From: Clitopilus passeckerianus
Taxonomy: Eukaryota > Basidiomycota > Agaricomycetes > Agaricales > Entolomataceae
Length of the DNA stretch: 64,000 nt
Assembly (NCBI GenBank): GCA_944990035.1
Contig: CALYLX010000138.1
Span: forward strand, 1 to 64,000
Direction of reading: 5' to 3'
Positions within the stretch are counted from its first letter, which is position 1. Each line of letters begins with the position of its first letter. This document shows, one piece after another, positions 46,918-57,975 of the stretch. Under the pieces are notes generated by a model. That model was not told the origin of the DNA, made no database searches, and saw only the letters and a program-made list of their open reading frames with translations. The position numbers and the translations under genes were made by a program.

Positions 46918-47281
46918 TTTAGCAGGATATACACATCAAAATGGACTTCACACTCTTTTGCATATACATTTTTGTATTCCTATTAGTTGTAACATGGAAT
47001 TCAAGGAATTGAGAGCTTTGTGGACAAAATGGATGACTTTCTCCAGATTTGGAACCGGCACCTGACTAAATGTTGATGCGGCGTTACCTGTCTGGGGAAC
47101 TTGAGCTCAGATATCCTGCTGTCGACCTCCACAGCAGTCTTGCCTCATTCCCTGCAACAACCTTGGTATCTCTGATCATCGACAAGGATCAAGCGCTGAA
47201 GTTGAGTTTATTACTTAACGTGAGGTGCAGGAGACCAGGACACAGCAGGGACCTGTAACTTTCTGTTCCTTCCCAGTCATC
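46918..47281. other. Intergenic region upstream of the RING gene
   Basis: About 360 bp with the 3' UTR of the coiled-coil gene and the promoter of the RING gene. An in-frame upstream ATG at 47225 exists, but the sequence after 47282 is the first with typical coding composition. Confidence 0.4.
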
Positions 47282-49572
47282 ATGTCACTCCAACCTTCCG
47301 ACTTAGACGCCGGAGCGCTTCTACCAACAACGGCCGCTGCTACCACAAGCTCGTCGACTGCCAATGCATTGAGAAGGATACGCTCAACTGGGGACATTCC
47401 TCCTCCACGACACTCTTTAACGATCGCTCCGGAACCTAGGGTGTCGAATGCATTTGATTCACCTGATGGTAATCTCCCCACTGCATCCGCAAGTACTAGG
47501 AATCCAACCTTTGGCCACTGCGAAAGCCCTACTTTAGCGTCCCCAACACCAGCGAGGTCGCCAATGAGCTCGACGAGCAGGAGGTCGAGGTCTCCTGGAC
47601 CTACTTTAGTCACAAACAACTCGCAGCCTCGAGTGGGCTTCAGGAGGACGTCAACACCTCGTATCACACCCACAACTCCAACAGCTACGCCTGCTACGGC
47701 GAATCAACAGCAATCGTGGATAAAGAAGGTCATGCTGTTTTTCGGTGTTGGAAGAGATGCATCGAGGGAACGACGGACAATTGTTGCACTCTTCTTCGCG
47801 TTGTGCTCAAGCTGTGTACAGGTGTGTGGATACCGCATTTTGTGCGATTACGGGCCTATGGACGCCAACTAACGGGGCTATAGATTATCGTTATCTCAGT
47901 AATACTGGCCTTGTCTGGCACAATTCTGAAGAGCCCGACTCAGGCAGGGTTGACGGAATGGGTGGCATGCGAGCGCCCATTGGGTGTATGGGCATGTATC
48001 TGGGTGTTCAGATCGATATTGGCATCGAGCCTGAACTACTGGAGCTTCTTGAGGGAACGGAAGGTGTACGTCTTTAGTCGAACTCTGGTCAATCATCGGC
48101 GTTAACCCTGGCGCATATATGCAGTCGCCAACAGCGTCAGGCAGACGAAGCAACTAACATCAACTCAATGTCAACAACAACCACTCCAACTTCCGCTACA
48201 CCACTCACCCCGCCTCGTCGGGCAAGGTCTACGGCGACTAGAGGGAGACAGAACCCAGATAATGAGACATTGGCGAGATACTCGAGGAGTCTGCCCTACA
48301 CTCGGCTCTACTCTCGGTCCGTTGTATGCGCCATCTATCCATTACTGCAGCTGACCATTCCTTTGAACTTCCGCTTTTCCTTGCTTCCTATTGCATGTTA
48401 TCAGACTTACCCTTCTATCTTCCCTCTTGACTCTTTCGTGGTTCCTGACTGCGCATATCCTGGAATATACCTCGATTAATACATGCCGACACGACGCACC
48501 GCATATCTGGTGGCTCACCTTTGGGATTCTATGCCTCATGTATCTTAGTGTTCTAGAGGTCATGGTCCTGAGTGTGGTTGTCTTTATCGTCGCACCCATC
48601 CTATTCGTTCGTCACCTCGCTTTTACTTCCTTCAGTATCCCGAACTCACTTAGCTCATACAGCTCTTCTGGAACATCATCCTCGTCTGCATGGGGCGACA
48701 CCCTCTCCAGACCGCTGGTCAAATTAGGCACGAAATTGGCAAACTGCCGAAATCTGTCGTTGACCGTATTCCGTTGGTCATATACATCCCTCCACCACCT
48801 GAAGAACTTGCAGGACTTGCCAGTGGCCTCAAAACTCCCGAATCAGCATACTCGTATCCACCTAAACCACTATCACCGAAGACTACGTCACCAAGGATGA
48901 GGTTCCAGTTCCTGAGGAAGTTCTCAAGCTTCCGTGGTAATGGCTCGCTAGGAGCCAAATCGAAAACTGGGACGATATCAGGAGACCTGGAGAAAGGTCT
49001 GAATGGTAACGAACCGCAGACATGGGAAGAACATTGGGAGAAAGGAGAATATCCCTTTGTGGTGCTGGAGGGGAACAGAGCGGCTTGTGCGATCTGTTTG
49101 ATGGACTTCGAGGAACCGAAGAAATTATTCGAGAGGGAAGGGAGCGGCAGCTAGTGCCAGTGCTCCTGCGGTGGTGGAAGGTTCCGAGGGGAGAATGTGA
49201 AGCAGGAGAAGAATACTAATGAAGAAACCCAGGCCGACGACTCTGCGATAAGCGTGGTTCCTACAGCAACGGCACCTGCACTTGCTAGTGCACCTGTGCT
49301 ATCGAGTACAGCAAACGGAGATCTCACATTGACGGATGCAGGCGAAGGTGTCCAACCATTGAGACTGCTGGAATGCGGCCATGTCTTCCACGTTCGTTTC
49401 TCTCCATTTTCGATCAGACCTCTCCTTACAATTTGTCTTGCAGAAAACCTGTCTGGATCCATGGCTAACAGACGTTTCTGGACGCTGTCCGACCTGCCAA
49501 CGAGCGGTAGTCCTATCAGAACCCAAATCGAAGAAAACAAGACCTAATCGGACTGAACGACGGCAAACGTGA
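47282..49572 (+). CDS. Multi-pass membrane RING-H2 protein (putative E3 ubiquitin ligase)
   Basis: ATG 47282, TGA 49572; six or more exons. A Ser/Pro/Thr-rich N-terminus (about 150 residues) is followed by hydrophobic helices: TIVALFFALCSSCVQIIVI, a second around WACIWVFRSILASSLNYW, a third LTLLSSLLTLSWFLTAHI, and a fourth LCLMYLSVLEVMVLSVVV. A cytosolic tail ends in a RING-H2 finger split by an intron: CAICLMDFEE ... LRLLECGHVFHKTCLDPWL ... GRCPTCQR. The spacer between the two halves of the RING is long and Ala/Ser/Pro-rich. At 49152-49154 the frame meets a TAG. The sequence before and after it is in one frame, but the +1 frame there reads GAAASASAPAVVEGSEG, which fits the spacer better. Either two compensating indels or a nonsense codon is present. 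Confidence 0.82.
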
Positions 49573-49893
49573 TTCTTCAAGATACAACTTTCCCGCCATT
49601 TTCTTGTTTATAATCGTTATAATCGGAACATACATTTCACATTCACGTTTACCCTTCAGTTACGTACGTATGTGGATGGCTATTGTGTACTTTGTACTGC
49701 TATACTCCCCAGAAAACCAAAGAATGTATTGTTATGTGTACAATTTTCCTTGCTTTGAGCGCGTACGGGTTCGGAGGCTCGTCGTCATACTCGCTGCATT
49801 GAGGCGTCGTGAAGTCAATTCGCGCAGTTCCTCTAAGAAGGATCCCATTACAGGTAATACCAAAAAACATATAGTCATCTAAGGAGCAAATTG
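49573..49893. other. Convergent 3' intergenic region, RING gene / TLG2
   Basis: About 320 bp, AT-rich, no gene seen. Confidence 0.4.
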
Positions 49894-51350
49894 TCAAGTC
49901 CGTGGAATCCCATATTCTCGCCATCTACTCCTCGGCAATATCCTTGAAGAGAACCGAGGCCGCCTGAAGATATCGTAGTCCTCGCCACCCTGCGCCCTGC
50001 CTCCTATCCCTAATCCACCTGCACTCCCAGATCCTATCACTGGCTCGACCACTGTTATCCCGGTCGTCCCAGTAATCGTCGGGCTCGGCGGGGGAGGCAC
50101 CTGTTTCGCCTTCCCACTTCTCTGTATCTTGATGACCACTCCGGTCGCGGCGAGTATGATCAGAAGCACCAACAGAAGGATGCAGTACCTCCTCCCTGTC
50201 CTCTTCTGGTACCCCTCCGCGACTGTCAGCTCGGTTGCGGCACTTTTTACGTCGACTGCCGTTTGTTCAATGTTGTATTCGATGGAGTCGAGAAGGGTGC
50301 CTTGGTCGATGATAAGGGAGGATAGGTCCTTGAAGAGTTCTGCGAGGCTGGCGATGGAGTCTGCTAGTTCGTTCAGGGAGTGGGTACGGGAGGCAATTTC
50401 GGTGTCGTTGTCTGCAACGAGGGTTTGGGACTGAAGCTGGGACTGGAGTTGTTGCTGAGATATTGAAAGAGACTGCGAACGAGTATGTGTCTGCAATGGA
50501 GGTACTTCTGGTTCAGCAGGAGTTAAACGGGAAAAAGACAGCACTCACTGCAGCAGCAAGATCCTCGTCCACTGCACTCATTCCGGCTGAACCTCGCAAT
50601 GAAATTGCACCAGAAGCCATCATCAAGTCCTGGTTCTTAATTGAATGGCCCTGCAGTTCTACAAATTGGCCTTTAGCACTGGTGCCTGACTTCGGAAGGT
50701 GACGCCATAACACTCACTTTCCATGTATACCCTTTGCTTTTTCCTGAAAGCTGCACTCAGGTCTTGCACTTTGACTGCAAGTCCTCGTTGTATGTTCTTC
50801 GTTGCCAAAGCATCGGTGTGGGCTTCACTGCCATTCGGTGGGAACACATGAGAGGGAGCGCCGATTTTCTTTATTAGCCCTTGACATTGCCGGAAGTCTC
50901 GAGTAATTTCTGTCGTCAGGTTCTCAATATCGCGTTCCTCCTGAGTTCTGTCTGAAAATCCTGGTAGCAGGTGCTTCGCATGGAGCTTGTCAAGCGCAGT
51001 GACTACGGAGAGAGCGTTAATTGACACAGGAGTCCAGTAAGTAGATTGACGCACTCTTTGCCCTTGTATCCGCCAATATGAGCTCTACCTGCTCTGAGTA
51101 GTCCACCCTGCATAGCTAACATGAGGCTTTCGTTATGTGCTGAGTTGAAAATCACTGACCATTTAGGCGGTAATGGCATATCAACCTCGGCATGGCCAGG
51201 GGAGGCGATGAGCCTCTCATTTTCCTCATCGTCAGCATAGGCGGTGTCGTTGCGTGTTCTTCGTCGAGGTATAGACTCGCGATACGATAAGAATAGGCCA
51301 GTTCTTGAGCGCGTTGTGCAAGACGCCGTCGACGAGGAAGCGGAGGCCAT
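49894..51350 (-). CDS. TLG2: Syntaxin of the trans-Golgi/endosome (Tlg2 / STX16)
   Basis: ATG 51350, TGA 49894; five exons in frame. The N-terminal segment TGLFLSYRESIPRRR matches the short Tlg2/STX16 N-peptide that binds the SM protein Vps45. Habc-type helices follow (WVDYSEQVELILADTRAKI, HAKHLLPGFSD, LTTEITRDFRQCQGLIKKIG). The Qa-SNARE motif has its zero-layer glutamine in DLSSLIIDQGTLLDSIEYNI. A single C-terminal membrane anchor comes next (YCILLLVLLIILAATGVVI). The post-anchor tail is unusually long (about 70 residues, Pro/Gly-rich, with FRRPRFSSRILPRSRW), as in yeast Tlg2. It mediates vesicle fusion with the TGN. The low Met choice at 51350 avoids an upstream low-quality reading frame. 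Confidence 0.93.
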
Positions 51351-51529
51351 GGACTCAATGGAAAATGCCAGAAATTGGTGGCTGCGCACGTGGCAAACTT
51401 TGCAGATCAGACCCAACGCCACGCCGTCCCCGCATGTACCGGGATCATAAGAGTTGTTAGGAAACCATTTCATGCATCTAAGCAGCCAAAGCTCATAGCA
51501 CTTGACCACCACCTCATATTTCTTCCACT

Positions 51530-51970
51530 ATGTGCAGCTATGATACGTGAGTGTCTCTCGTTTTTCCTGGAATTTTACCCAATTTATAAGACCCTTCTAC
51601 AGGGAAGGAATCCTTCATGGCTGTGGACACTATGTTGTAGTAAGTTGTCCTTTCCAAAGGTTGCTCTACCATCGGTAACCGATTCAAAAGACAGCAAAAA
51701 TAAGGAAGCACGACTGCAACAGCCAGTATTGTGTACGGTCCGCCAAGCACCCGACGAAACGCGGAGCATGTCCATCTTGTCCACGATGCGAGCGCGTGAG
51801 TTGATCTATCCAATATCCCCCATCCAACAAACTTACATTTACCTTCGTCTTTGAAGTTCTACGAGCCGGACCGCAATCAGACAATCACAGGCCGCACCAA
51901 GGACTACTGCGTAGACTGCGACTACTGGTTCAAGAAAGGCGCTGTGAATGAACCTCGGCAACGACAATGA
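51530..51970 (+). CDS. Small Cys-rich protein (about 90 residues)
   Basis: Four small exons (51530-51546, 51603-51639, 51691-51795, 51857-51970) join in frame from ATG to TGA with consensus GT...AG introns of 50-61 nt. The protein reads MCSYDTEGILHGCGHYVVTA at the start and contains ten or so Cys/His in pairs: DCNSQYC, HPTKRGACPSCPRCERFYEP and DYCVDCDYWF. The CX2C / CX4C spacing suggests a zinc-binding fold, with no signal peptide. It was too short for a long open frame in any single exon. No family name is offered. It converges toward NAR1 and is divergent from TLG2 (180 bp). Confidence 0.65.
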
Positions 51971-52286
51971 CCCCCATATCCAAGTTTCTCTGTCCTCCAC
52001 ACCTAATCAACGCTTCGATTGCAGGCTCAATCTTCTCCCTTCAAAACACCGAGATACCCCAAACCACATTCAATGAGATTGCCTCATCACTGTAACCTCT
52101 GTATCTTTACCGTTCCGTCTCCCATATATCCATATCCTACTTACCCGGGAAGCATACTTTACATTCCCAACGCGACTAGCAACGCAATGTACAATGATAA
52201 TACAACCGATTCTAAGTTATCAGAGAGTCTACAATCTATCCAAATACTACACGAGATATACATGATACAGAGTGGCGTATTAAGCT
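51971..52286. other. Convergent 3' intergenic region, Cys-rich gene / NAR1
   Basis: About 315 bp, AT-rich, no gene seen. Confidence 0.4.
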
Positions 52287-54354
52287 CTACCAAACCACAT
52301 TGAGGCCAATAACCTCACTCTCTACGGCCTTATACTGAGTCCGGAAATGCTGTCGTCGACTCTCCTCTCCCTTCTCCCCTGCTAGAGAGAAGTCCCGGTA
52401 TATCTGAGCAACCAACACATCGGCCCGCTGAGCCGCTTCGGCTCCATTGCCGACCTTCCAGTACTCCTCCTCCACCTTCTTCGTCCATTCCCTCGACCCC
52501 CACCTCGCGTTCTGCAGAACATCAATCGTAGTGCCCTTCGTCGCGGGAGGTGGTGTAGCTACTCCGTTTGCCTCCCAATCCCTCTTGAAGCCCTCTTTAT
52601 CCTTCCCTTCGGTCACAGCTGGACCCTGACCAGAGGCCAAAACGGGTTTGAGCTGCCCACCCCCGTTGACACATCCTCCAGGACAAGCCATGACTTCAAC
52701 ATAGTCATACCCTCTTTCCTCTACCGCACTTGCATCTCCTCTCCGCCTCGCTGCCAAACGTCTCGCTGCTCCAGCACCAGCAGCTCGTCCACCCATCTTG
52801 CCAGCTGCACCAGTTGTCGTCCTGAGACCTTTCTCCCTCCCTACTCTCCGCACTACATTTTGAAGGTTTCTAAACCCATAACATTTCGCACCCTTGAAGA
52901 CGATCTCTTCCTTGTCTTCGGGTGTGGCGCCAGGTTTGGATAGGGCGAATTCTTCAAAATCGCTCGTTCGGAGGGTGGTGACGGTGAGAGTAAGGGGGAC
53001 TGGGGATGTATCCTGGATATGTGCCATGATGGCGTGAAGATAAGAGCCGGATGACGTGCCAGGATGTACCAAGAGTTCGGGGATGTTGATGCCTTGGGAT
53101 TCCATGCCATGAGGTGCTACCAATGGCGGTAGGTCATCGAGTTCACCAGGGACAGGTTGTGAGATATCCCATCCCTTCTCCTTCATCAAAAGTTCTAGCT
53201 CTCCGGTGGTAATGACGCAATCGACGTCTCTTGTAGAGTACAGCTCGTTGTAAAAATCCGTCCTCGAAGCTTCAAGTTTCTTGTCATAGCAAGGCATGAC
53301 AGTAACATGATATATTTCGTCCGGTCTGCAAATAATGAATCAGTAAGAAGGAAAGTAGAACATGATTACACCCACCGCTTTCCCCACTTGGCACCCATCC
53401 AATTCTTCACCAAGGTTCCCATGACTTGCTGAGGGCTCTTAGTCGTAGATATGAAGGGTAACATCTCTGCATGTGCCTTCTCGGCGTAGCATATCCACCC
53501 CGGGCATGCACTCGCGAGCATTGGCAGTGAATGGTCCTCCTCTTTCGTTTCACCTCCAGCTTTCGGCCGTGCGCGACGCTCCTCAAATTCTGCAATATGT
53601 TCCTTCAAGGAAAGGTGTCGTGCGAACGTTGTGTCGAAGACAGATGCAAATCCGAGTACTGTCGTGCAGAACATTCGTATCCGGCGGAGGATCTGCTGTG
53701 GAGTTGGCTGGGGCGAGTTCGAGCTGGACGAAGCAGCAGAGGTGTTTGCATTGTGAGCAGCAGTGGCAGCGGATAAGGAGGCAAGAGTTTGAGGTGATAC
53801 GGATATTACTGGAACCTTATAGGATTCTATATCCGATGCCGAGGAAGATTTCGTTGCAGAATTGGATTCCAAGAAGTTCAGCACCTCAATATGTGATTGA
53901 AGGGTGATGAGGACCGATTCGGCAGACGTTATGCAACCCCTAGTGAATTCTTAGATCCCATTTAAGCAACATGAGAAAGGGCAAATTAGGCGTACGAGCA
54001 AGCTAAGCAGTCATTTAGATTGATCTCTGCTTTCTCCAGCTTTTTCGGTTGAGCTAGTTTGCTGCCCACCGACGGCGTAGTGACCTCAATATAGTTCCCT
54101 GTCTGATCTATCTGGATTTCTGTCTAGAGATCAAGTTGAGTGAGCAATTTGTGTAACAGTATCAAGAGTTTTTGACATCTCACGGCTGCAGCACTAGGAT
54201 CCTTTGCTTCCTGCTTATTCAGTTGTTCTACTGGCTTGATGCATGCTTGCGATGGCGTTATAAAGTCGTTGAGATCTGTCAATGTCTACCATTCCGTGTA
54301 AGATGGGAAGTTAAGAAAGAGTTATTCGCCCACCAATGCACCTGAGAAAGCCAT
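52287..54354 (-). CDS. NAR1: Cytosolic Fe-S cluster assembly factor Nar1 (iron-only hydrogenase-like)
   Basis: ATG 54354, TAG 52287; five exons, in frame. The start [20 protein letters not shown] matches the family exactly in layout. The N-terminal ferredoxin-like cysteines are present (ACIKPVEQ, then [18 protein letters not shown]). The hydrogenase-like large domain follows ([60 protein letters not shown]), with the H-cluster-type cysteines and [15 protein letters not shown] at the C-terminus, ending [14 protein letters not shown]. Nar1 acts with Cia1/Cia2/Met18 to insert 4Fe-4S clusters into cytosolic and nuclear proteins, including DNA repair enzymes. It carries a lineage insertion of Ala/Arg-rich sequence ([18 protein letters not shown]). 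Confidence 0.95.
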
Positions 54355-54881
54355 AGAGAATCAAGCTGGATTGCTCTGCCGTGGGGAGTAAAAACCAGGG
54401 GACCGTAATTGGTCACGGCCCTTCGGACCTTTCGGAGTAATTCTTAGTCATTCCACCACGCTTCTGATCTTGCAATCGACGATCTGTGGCTGTACATCCA
54501 TCCAGCTACCATCCAACCACCAAGTTGATGCAGATGCCTGAAGCTGGTCCCGCGACTGCCATACGACGTAAATGGCATCTCGGGGTGGGGCTGACTGGAT
54601 TTTTTAGGTGAAGTATCTTCCCCTTAAGTACTTACTTGATGTGCATTCCGGGATTCAGAAACAACTATTCAGTATTCAAGTGAATTTCAAAGCAGGTCCG
54701 CTTCGTCCCGCATGGACACTCTTTATCAAGATTTTGAATACAACATTGTTGATGGAGCATACAGACACACAGGTACTCTCCGGAAATAATGCAACCACAG
54801 GTAGTCTGTAGTATCAACCTTGAGTGCCAATCCTCTTTACAGCTAGGCTTTTTGATCAATCTGATTGATCATTCAGAAGGT

Positions 54882-55279
54882 CTACGTTTTCCTGTAAGCT
54901 GCAGGCAAAAATAATGGGGAGAGGGGGCGATGACATACCTTTGAGGAAGTTGAGCTGTACGACAAAGTTCCCCCCCGTATTGAAGAGCTTGCTATTGAAG
55001 ATATACGCGTGTCTCGCGCCGTCAAACATCCTAGATGTATTAACATATCCCGTTAGCGTGCTTTTGCTGCAATTCATGATAGGAAGGATTCGCCCAACTC
55101 ACTTGGCCCGGCCCCTTCTGCATATCGTGTGGGATCCTACGGTGTCCCTCGTTGTTGCAGAGTTCCACGATGGACCGCGAGATTCCATGCGTTCCCAAGA
55201 AGAGTATCAGCAACCACAGAAAAACGAAGCTGTCTGATCTCTGCCTTCGATGCTGTTGACGAGTCTGGAGTGTTGGCAT
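54882..55279 (-). CDS. Possible small membrane-anchored protein
   Basis: ATG 55279 opens a frame with a basic start and one hydrophobic helix (FVFLWLLILFLGTHGISRSI) up to a consensus donor GTGAGT. A second coding-like exon (MFDGARHAYIFNSKLFNTGG...) follows an acceptor preceded by a CTAAC branch site, and a third ends AYRKT at a TAG (54882). Exons 1 and 2 are one base out of phase. A C7/G7 homopolymer lies in exon 2. Unrecognised; low confidence. Confidence 0.25.
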
Positions 55280-56637
55280 GTTCGGGGCTTAACATGAAGG
55301 GATTCGGAGAAAGTTTGGAGATAGGCCTGTAAACCAGTTCGAGAATAAATAGTATGGAACCAAAGAGTTCACCCATCATTGTTTTCCTCAAAAGCTTTGC
55401 AATTTGGGCTCGCAACCGCACGTATGTGCATGTCGCTGTGGTGTCCCTGAGCATGTAAATCAGGCCGTCTTCTGGGTGGTGGATAGAACAGGCACCAATT
55501 CAATTCGGGAATGATGAGATTCTAGTAGGTTTAGAAGATCAACGCCGCCAACAAGTCCCACCCTCAATTTTGGCGAGACGTGATCGGGCTCCCCTTGACA
55601 TCACCAATGTCAGTATCAGGGCGAATAAGAGGTTAGAACCCCAATAACGGTACCGATTCGCGCATCCATACGTACTTTCACTTCAAAGACAAGGTAGACT
55701 GATAGCGTCCAGGTTGCTTCCCTTGGCCCGTCCAAATGCGCCTAAAAATCGTGATGATTCTATGTCCGGAGCCGAGGCTCTGAACTGTTACTAGGTCATG
55801 CCCGCCATCACTGCATGTATAGACCCTAAAACGGAACGGGGTAGACCGTACCACCTTCGAAATGCTCGAAATTCGGTAATTAACCGCGGGTGAAGAGGAA
55901 AAAATGAAACCCTTGAATCGGAATACTGAACTCAACTTGAAGCATGGCCTCATGTTAGGCACGCCTTTTGCAGTAGAGACAGCGCCATCTCGATTGAAAC
56001 TGTGAGAGAACATCTCGAGTAATAATCACCCGTGGACTGCTTGAAGTGGGAGTTTCCGAAGAGGTGCCTTCCACACAAACCGATTGGAGACAAAGTTTGA
56101 TTTGTTGGAATTCGAGCGGACCGTGTCGGTCGACGTCATTATTATAGTTGGCAGGCAGCGCTCAAGGCAAAACAGAGATTCGTAGAAAATACAGGCATAG
56201 AAGGGATACCGCTGACTTAGTCAATCACAAAGACACTGCGCAAGTAATGCAGGAGTTAGGACAGGTTTTCACCAGACTTACGGAAACCCGTAGCTGGGAA
56301 GCTTTACTATTTGCTCGCCTGCGAGCTTTATCGGCGGGCTCGGAGGTTGCATGCAACTTGTATAAATATCGGATGATTCCTAGATATCTTGCAAAAATAC
56401 CCAGGATATTTTCTTGAAGCATCCGGATAGCCCGAGTGCCCTCTTGTACAAGGAGATCTAGCCGCTGAATTTCGAATGCAAGCAAATGCAAGGGCCAAGA
56501 TCCGATATCTAGTTCTCAAATGGAGTCTCCAGTATACCAGTCACCAGTCATTTCAAGTTTCCAAGCTCTCGCCGGACGTTCGCGGACAGTGGAATTACTA
56601 CAGTTCGCGAAGAAGAAAAACAAACCCAGGAGGACGC

Positions 56638-56874
56638 AGGTGTCGTCATTTCACAGGCCGATACACCATCCGCCGCCGCAATGTATTCGGCGAAGTGGAC
56701 AGGATCAAGGACAAGGATAGACATCACTGAAGCATTTGTCGAGCTTACGCCAATCGCAAGGACCCAGTGCTCGCCTCTACTGGTGAGTTCTTTGGCGTTG
56801 CTGACGTCAAGTTGCAGATTTTGAGTTTGATTCAGCGCAGAACGCACATTCCCGAAAGATTGATCGGGGATCAC
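56638..56874 (+). repeat. Diverged direct repeat, copy 1
   Basis: Shares with copy 2 (57296-57527), in order: AGGTGTCGTCAT, GCCGAT, CAAGGATAGACATCACTG, a GAGCTTACGC block, TTTTGAGTTTG and GATTGATCGGGGATCAC. Spacing between copies is about 660 bp. Confidence 0.75.
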
Positions 56875-57295
56875 TAACTTTTTATACCTCAGCTGCAGGA
56901 AACAGCTCACCTCCGACTCGCCGCCTCGACTGTTTCCACATGCTCATACAGACAACGATCTGATATCTTTGGCTGCGCAATTTCCGAGCCATGTCAATAT
57001 CTGCTTGCCTCGCGGAGAGAGGGCAAGGCGCTCGCCAATATATCTGTTCCTTGAGGTATGTTCGGAGTTCAGGTTCCCAATACGTTCTTGGGAAGAAGGA
57101 GCCTGTACCATATAACCCGATCCAGAATCAAAGAACTCAGGCTAGCTTCGGCTTTCAAAGGGCTTTTCCAGTGAGCCAGTCAAATTTCTAGTTGCCTAAG
57201 CCTCGGAATGGATTTTGAATCATCGTTTAATCACTGCCGTTCACATAGAAAAACACAATACGGAGAGAAGGACCCAGATAGGAATTGCATCCGCC

Positions 57296-57527
57296 AGGTG
57301 TCGTCATGTCCAAGCCGATGCGTACTAAACGCCCGCAGGCGAAGCAGTAGCGCGATCAAGGAAACAAGGATAGACATCACTGGAGCGTTTATCGAGCTTA
57401 CGCAAAGCGCAAGAACCCAATGCTAGCCTTCAGTACCAGTCGATGGTTGTTGACTGACCCTGAACCCAACGATAGGGTTTTGAGTTTGGTTCAGTCGCCG
57501 CGCCGTCAGTGATTGATCGGGGATCAC
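57296..57527 (+). repeat. Diverged direct repeat, copy 2
   Basis: Second copy of the unit at 56638-56874. Read on the minus strand both copies encode a similar HWVLA...SSINAPVMSILV segment. Copy 2 has a stop just upstream, suggesting duplicated and decaying coding sequence. Confidence 0.75.
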
Positions 57528-57975
57528 CGATTTGTCACGACTTTGAGCAACCGCCAGGCGATGAAGGTTTCAGTGGTTGGGATCTGTTCTGTGGCTTTTG
57601 AATCCTCGACGTCGACTTATTCAAGCTATTTGCCAAATTTTCAAGATGAATTTCGCTTATAAGCTCGTATAGAAGCTGGCATCAAACAATGACTCGAGTA
57701 TATCGGAAGTATTTTACGGCGCATGGTGCAGTAATGTTCTGTTCACTGTCGTATTCGAACCAAGTCCTCTACTATGTCACACTTCCAGTTCAACGTCAAT
57801 TTTATGACGCAACGAAAATTCGTGTCACCAACTGGCTGGGTCAGAAGCTTCGTTTGCTTCTTCCCAAACCCCGCAATTTCTGATTCATCAACCTCAACGC
57901 CGACGCGGACCGTCAGCGCTTCAAGCTTCAGTTCTGGCTACCCCGTACCCGCCCCGCAAACATCACATTTGAACT

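Larger units (their letters stand above)
55280..57975. other. 2.7-kb gene-poor region with a diverged duplication
   Basis: No gene with splice support was found. Open frames at 55678-56013 (minus) and 56548-56910 (minus) have no recognisable domain. Two diverged copies of a roughly 235-bp unit lie at 56638 and 57296. An A-rich, GC-poor 5' flank precedes the next gene. Confidence 0.45.
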
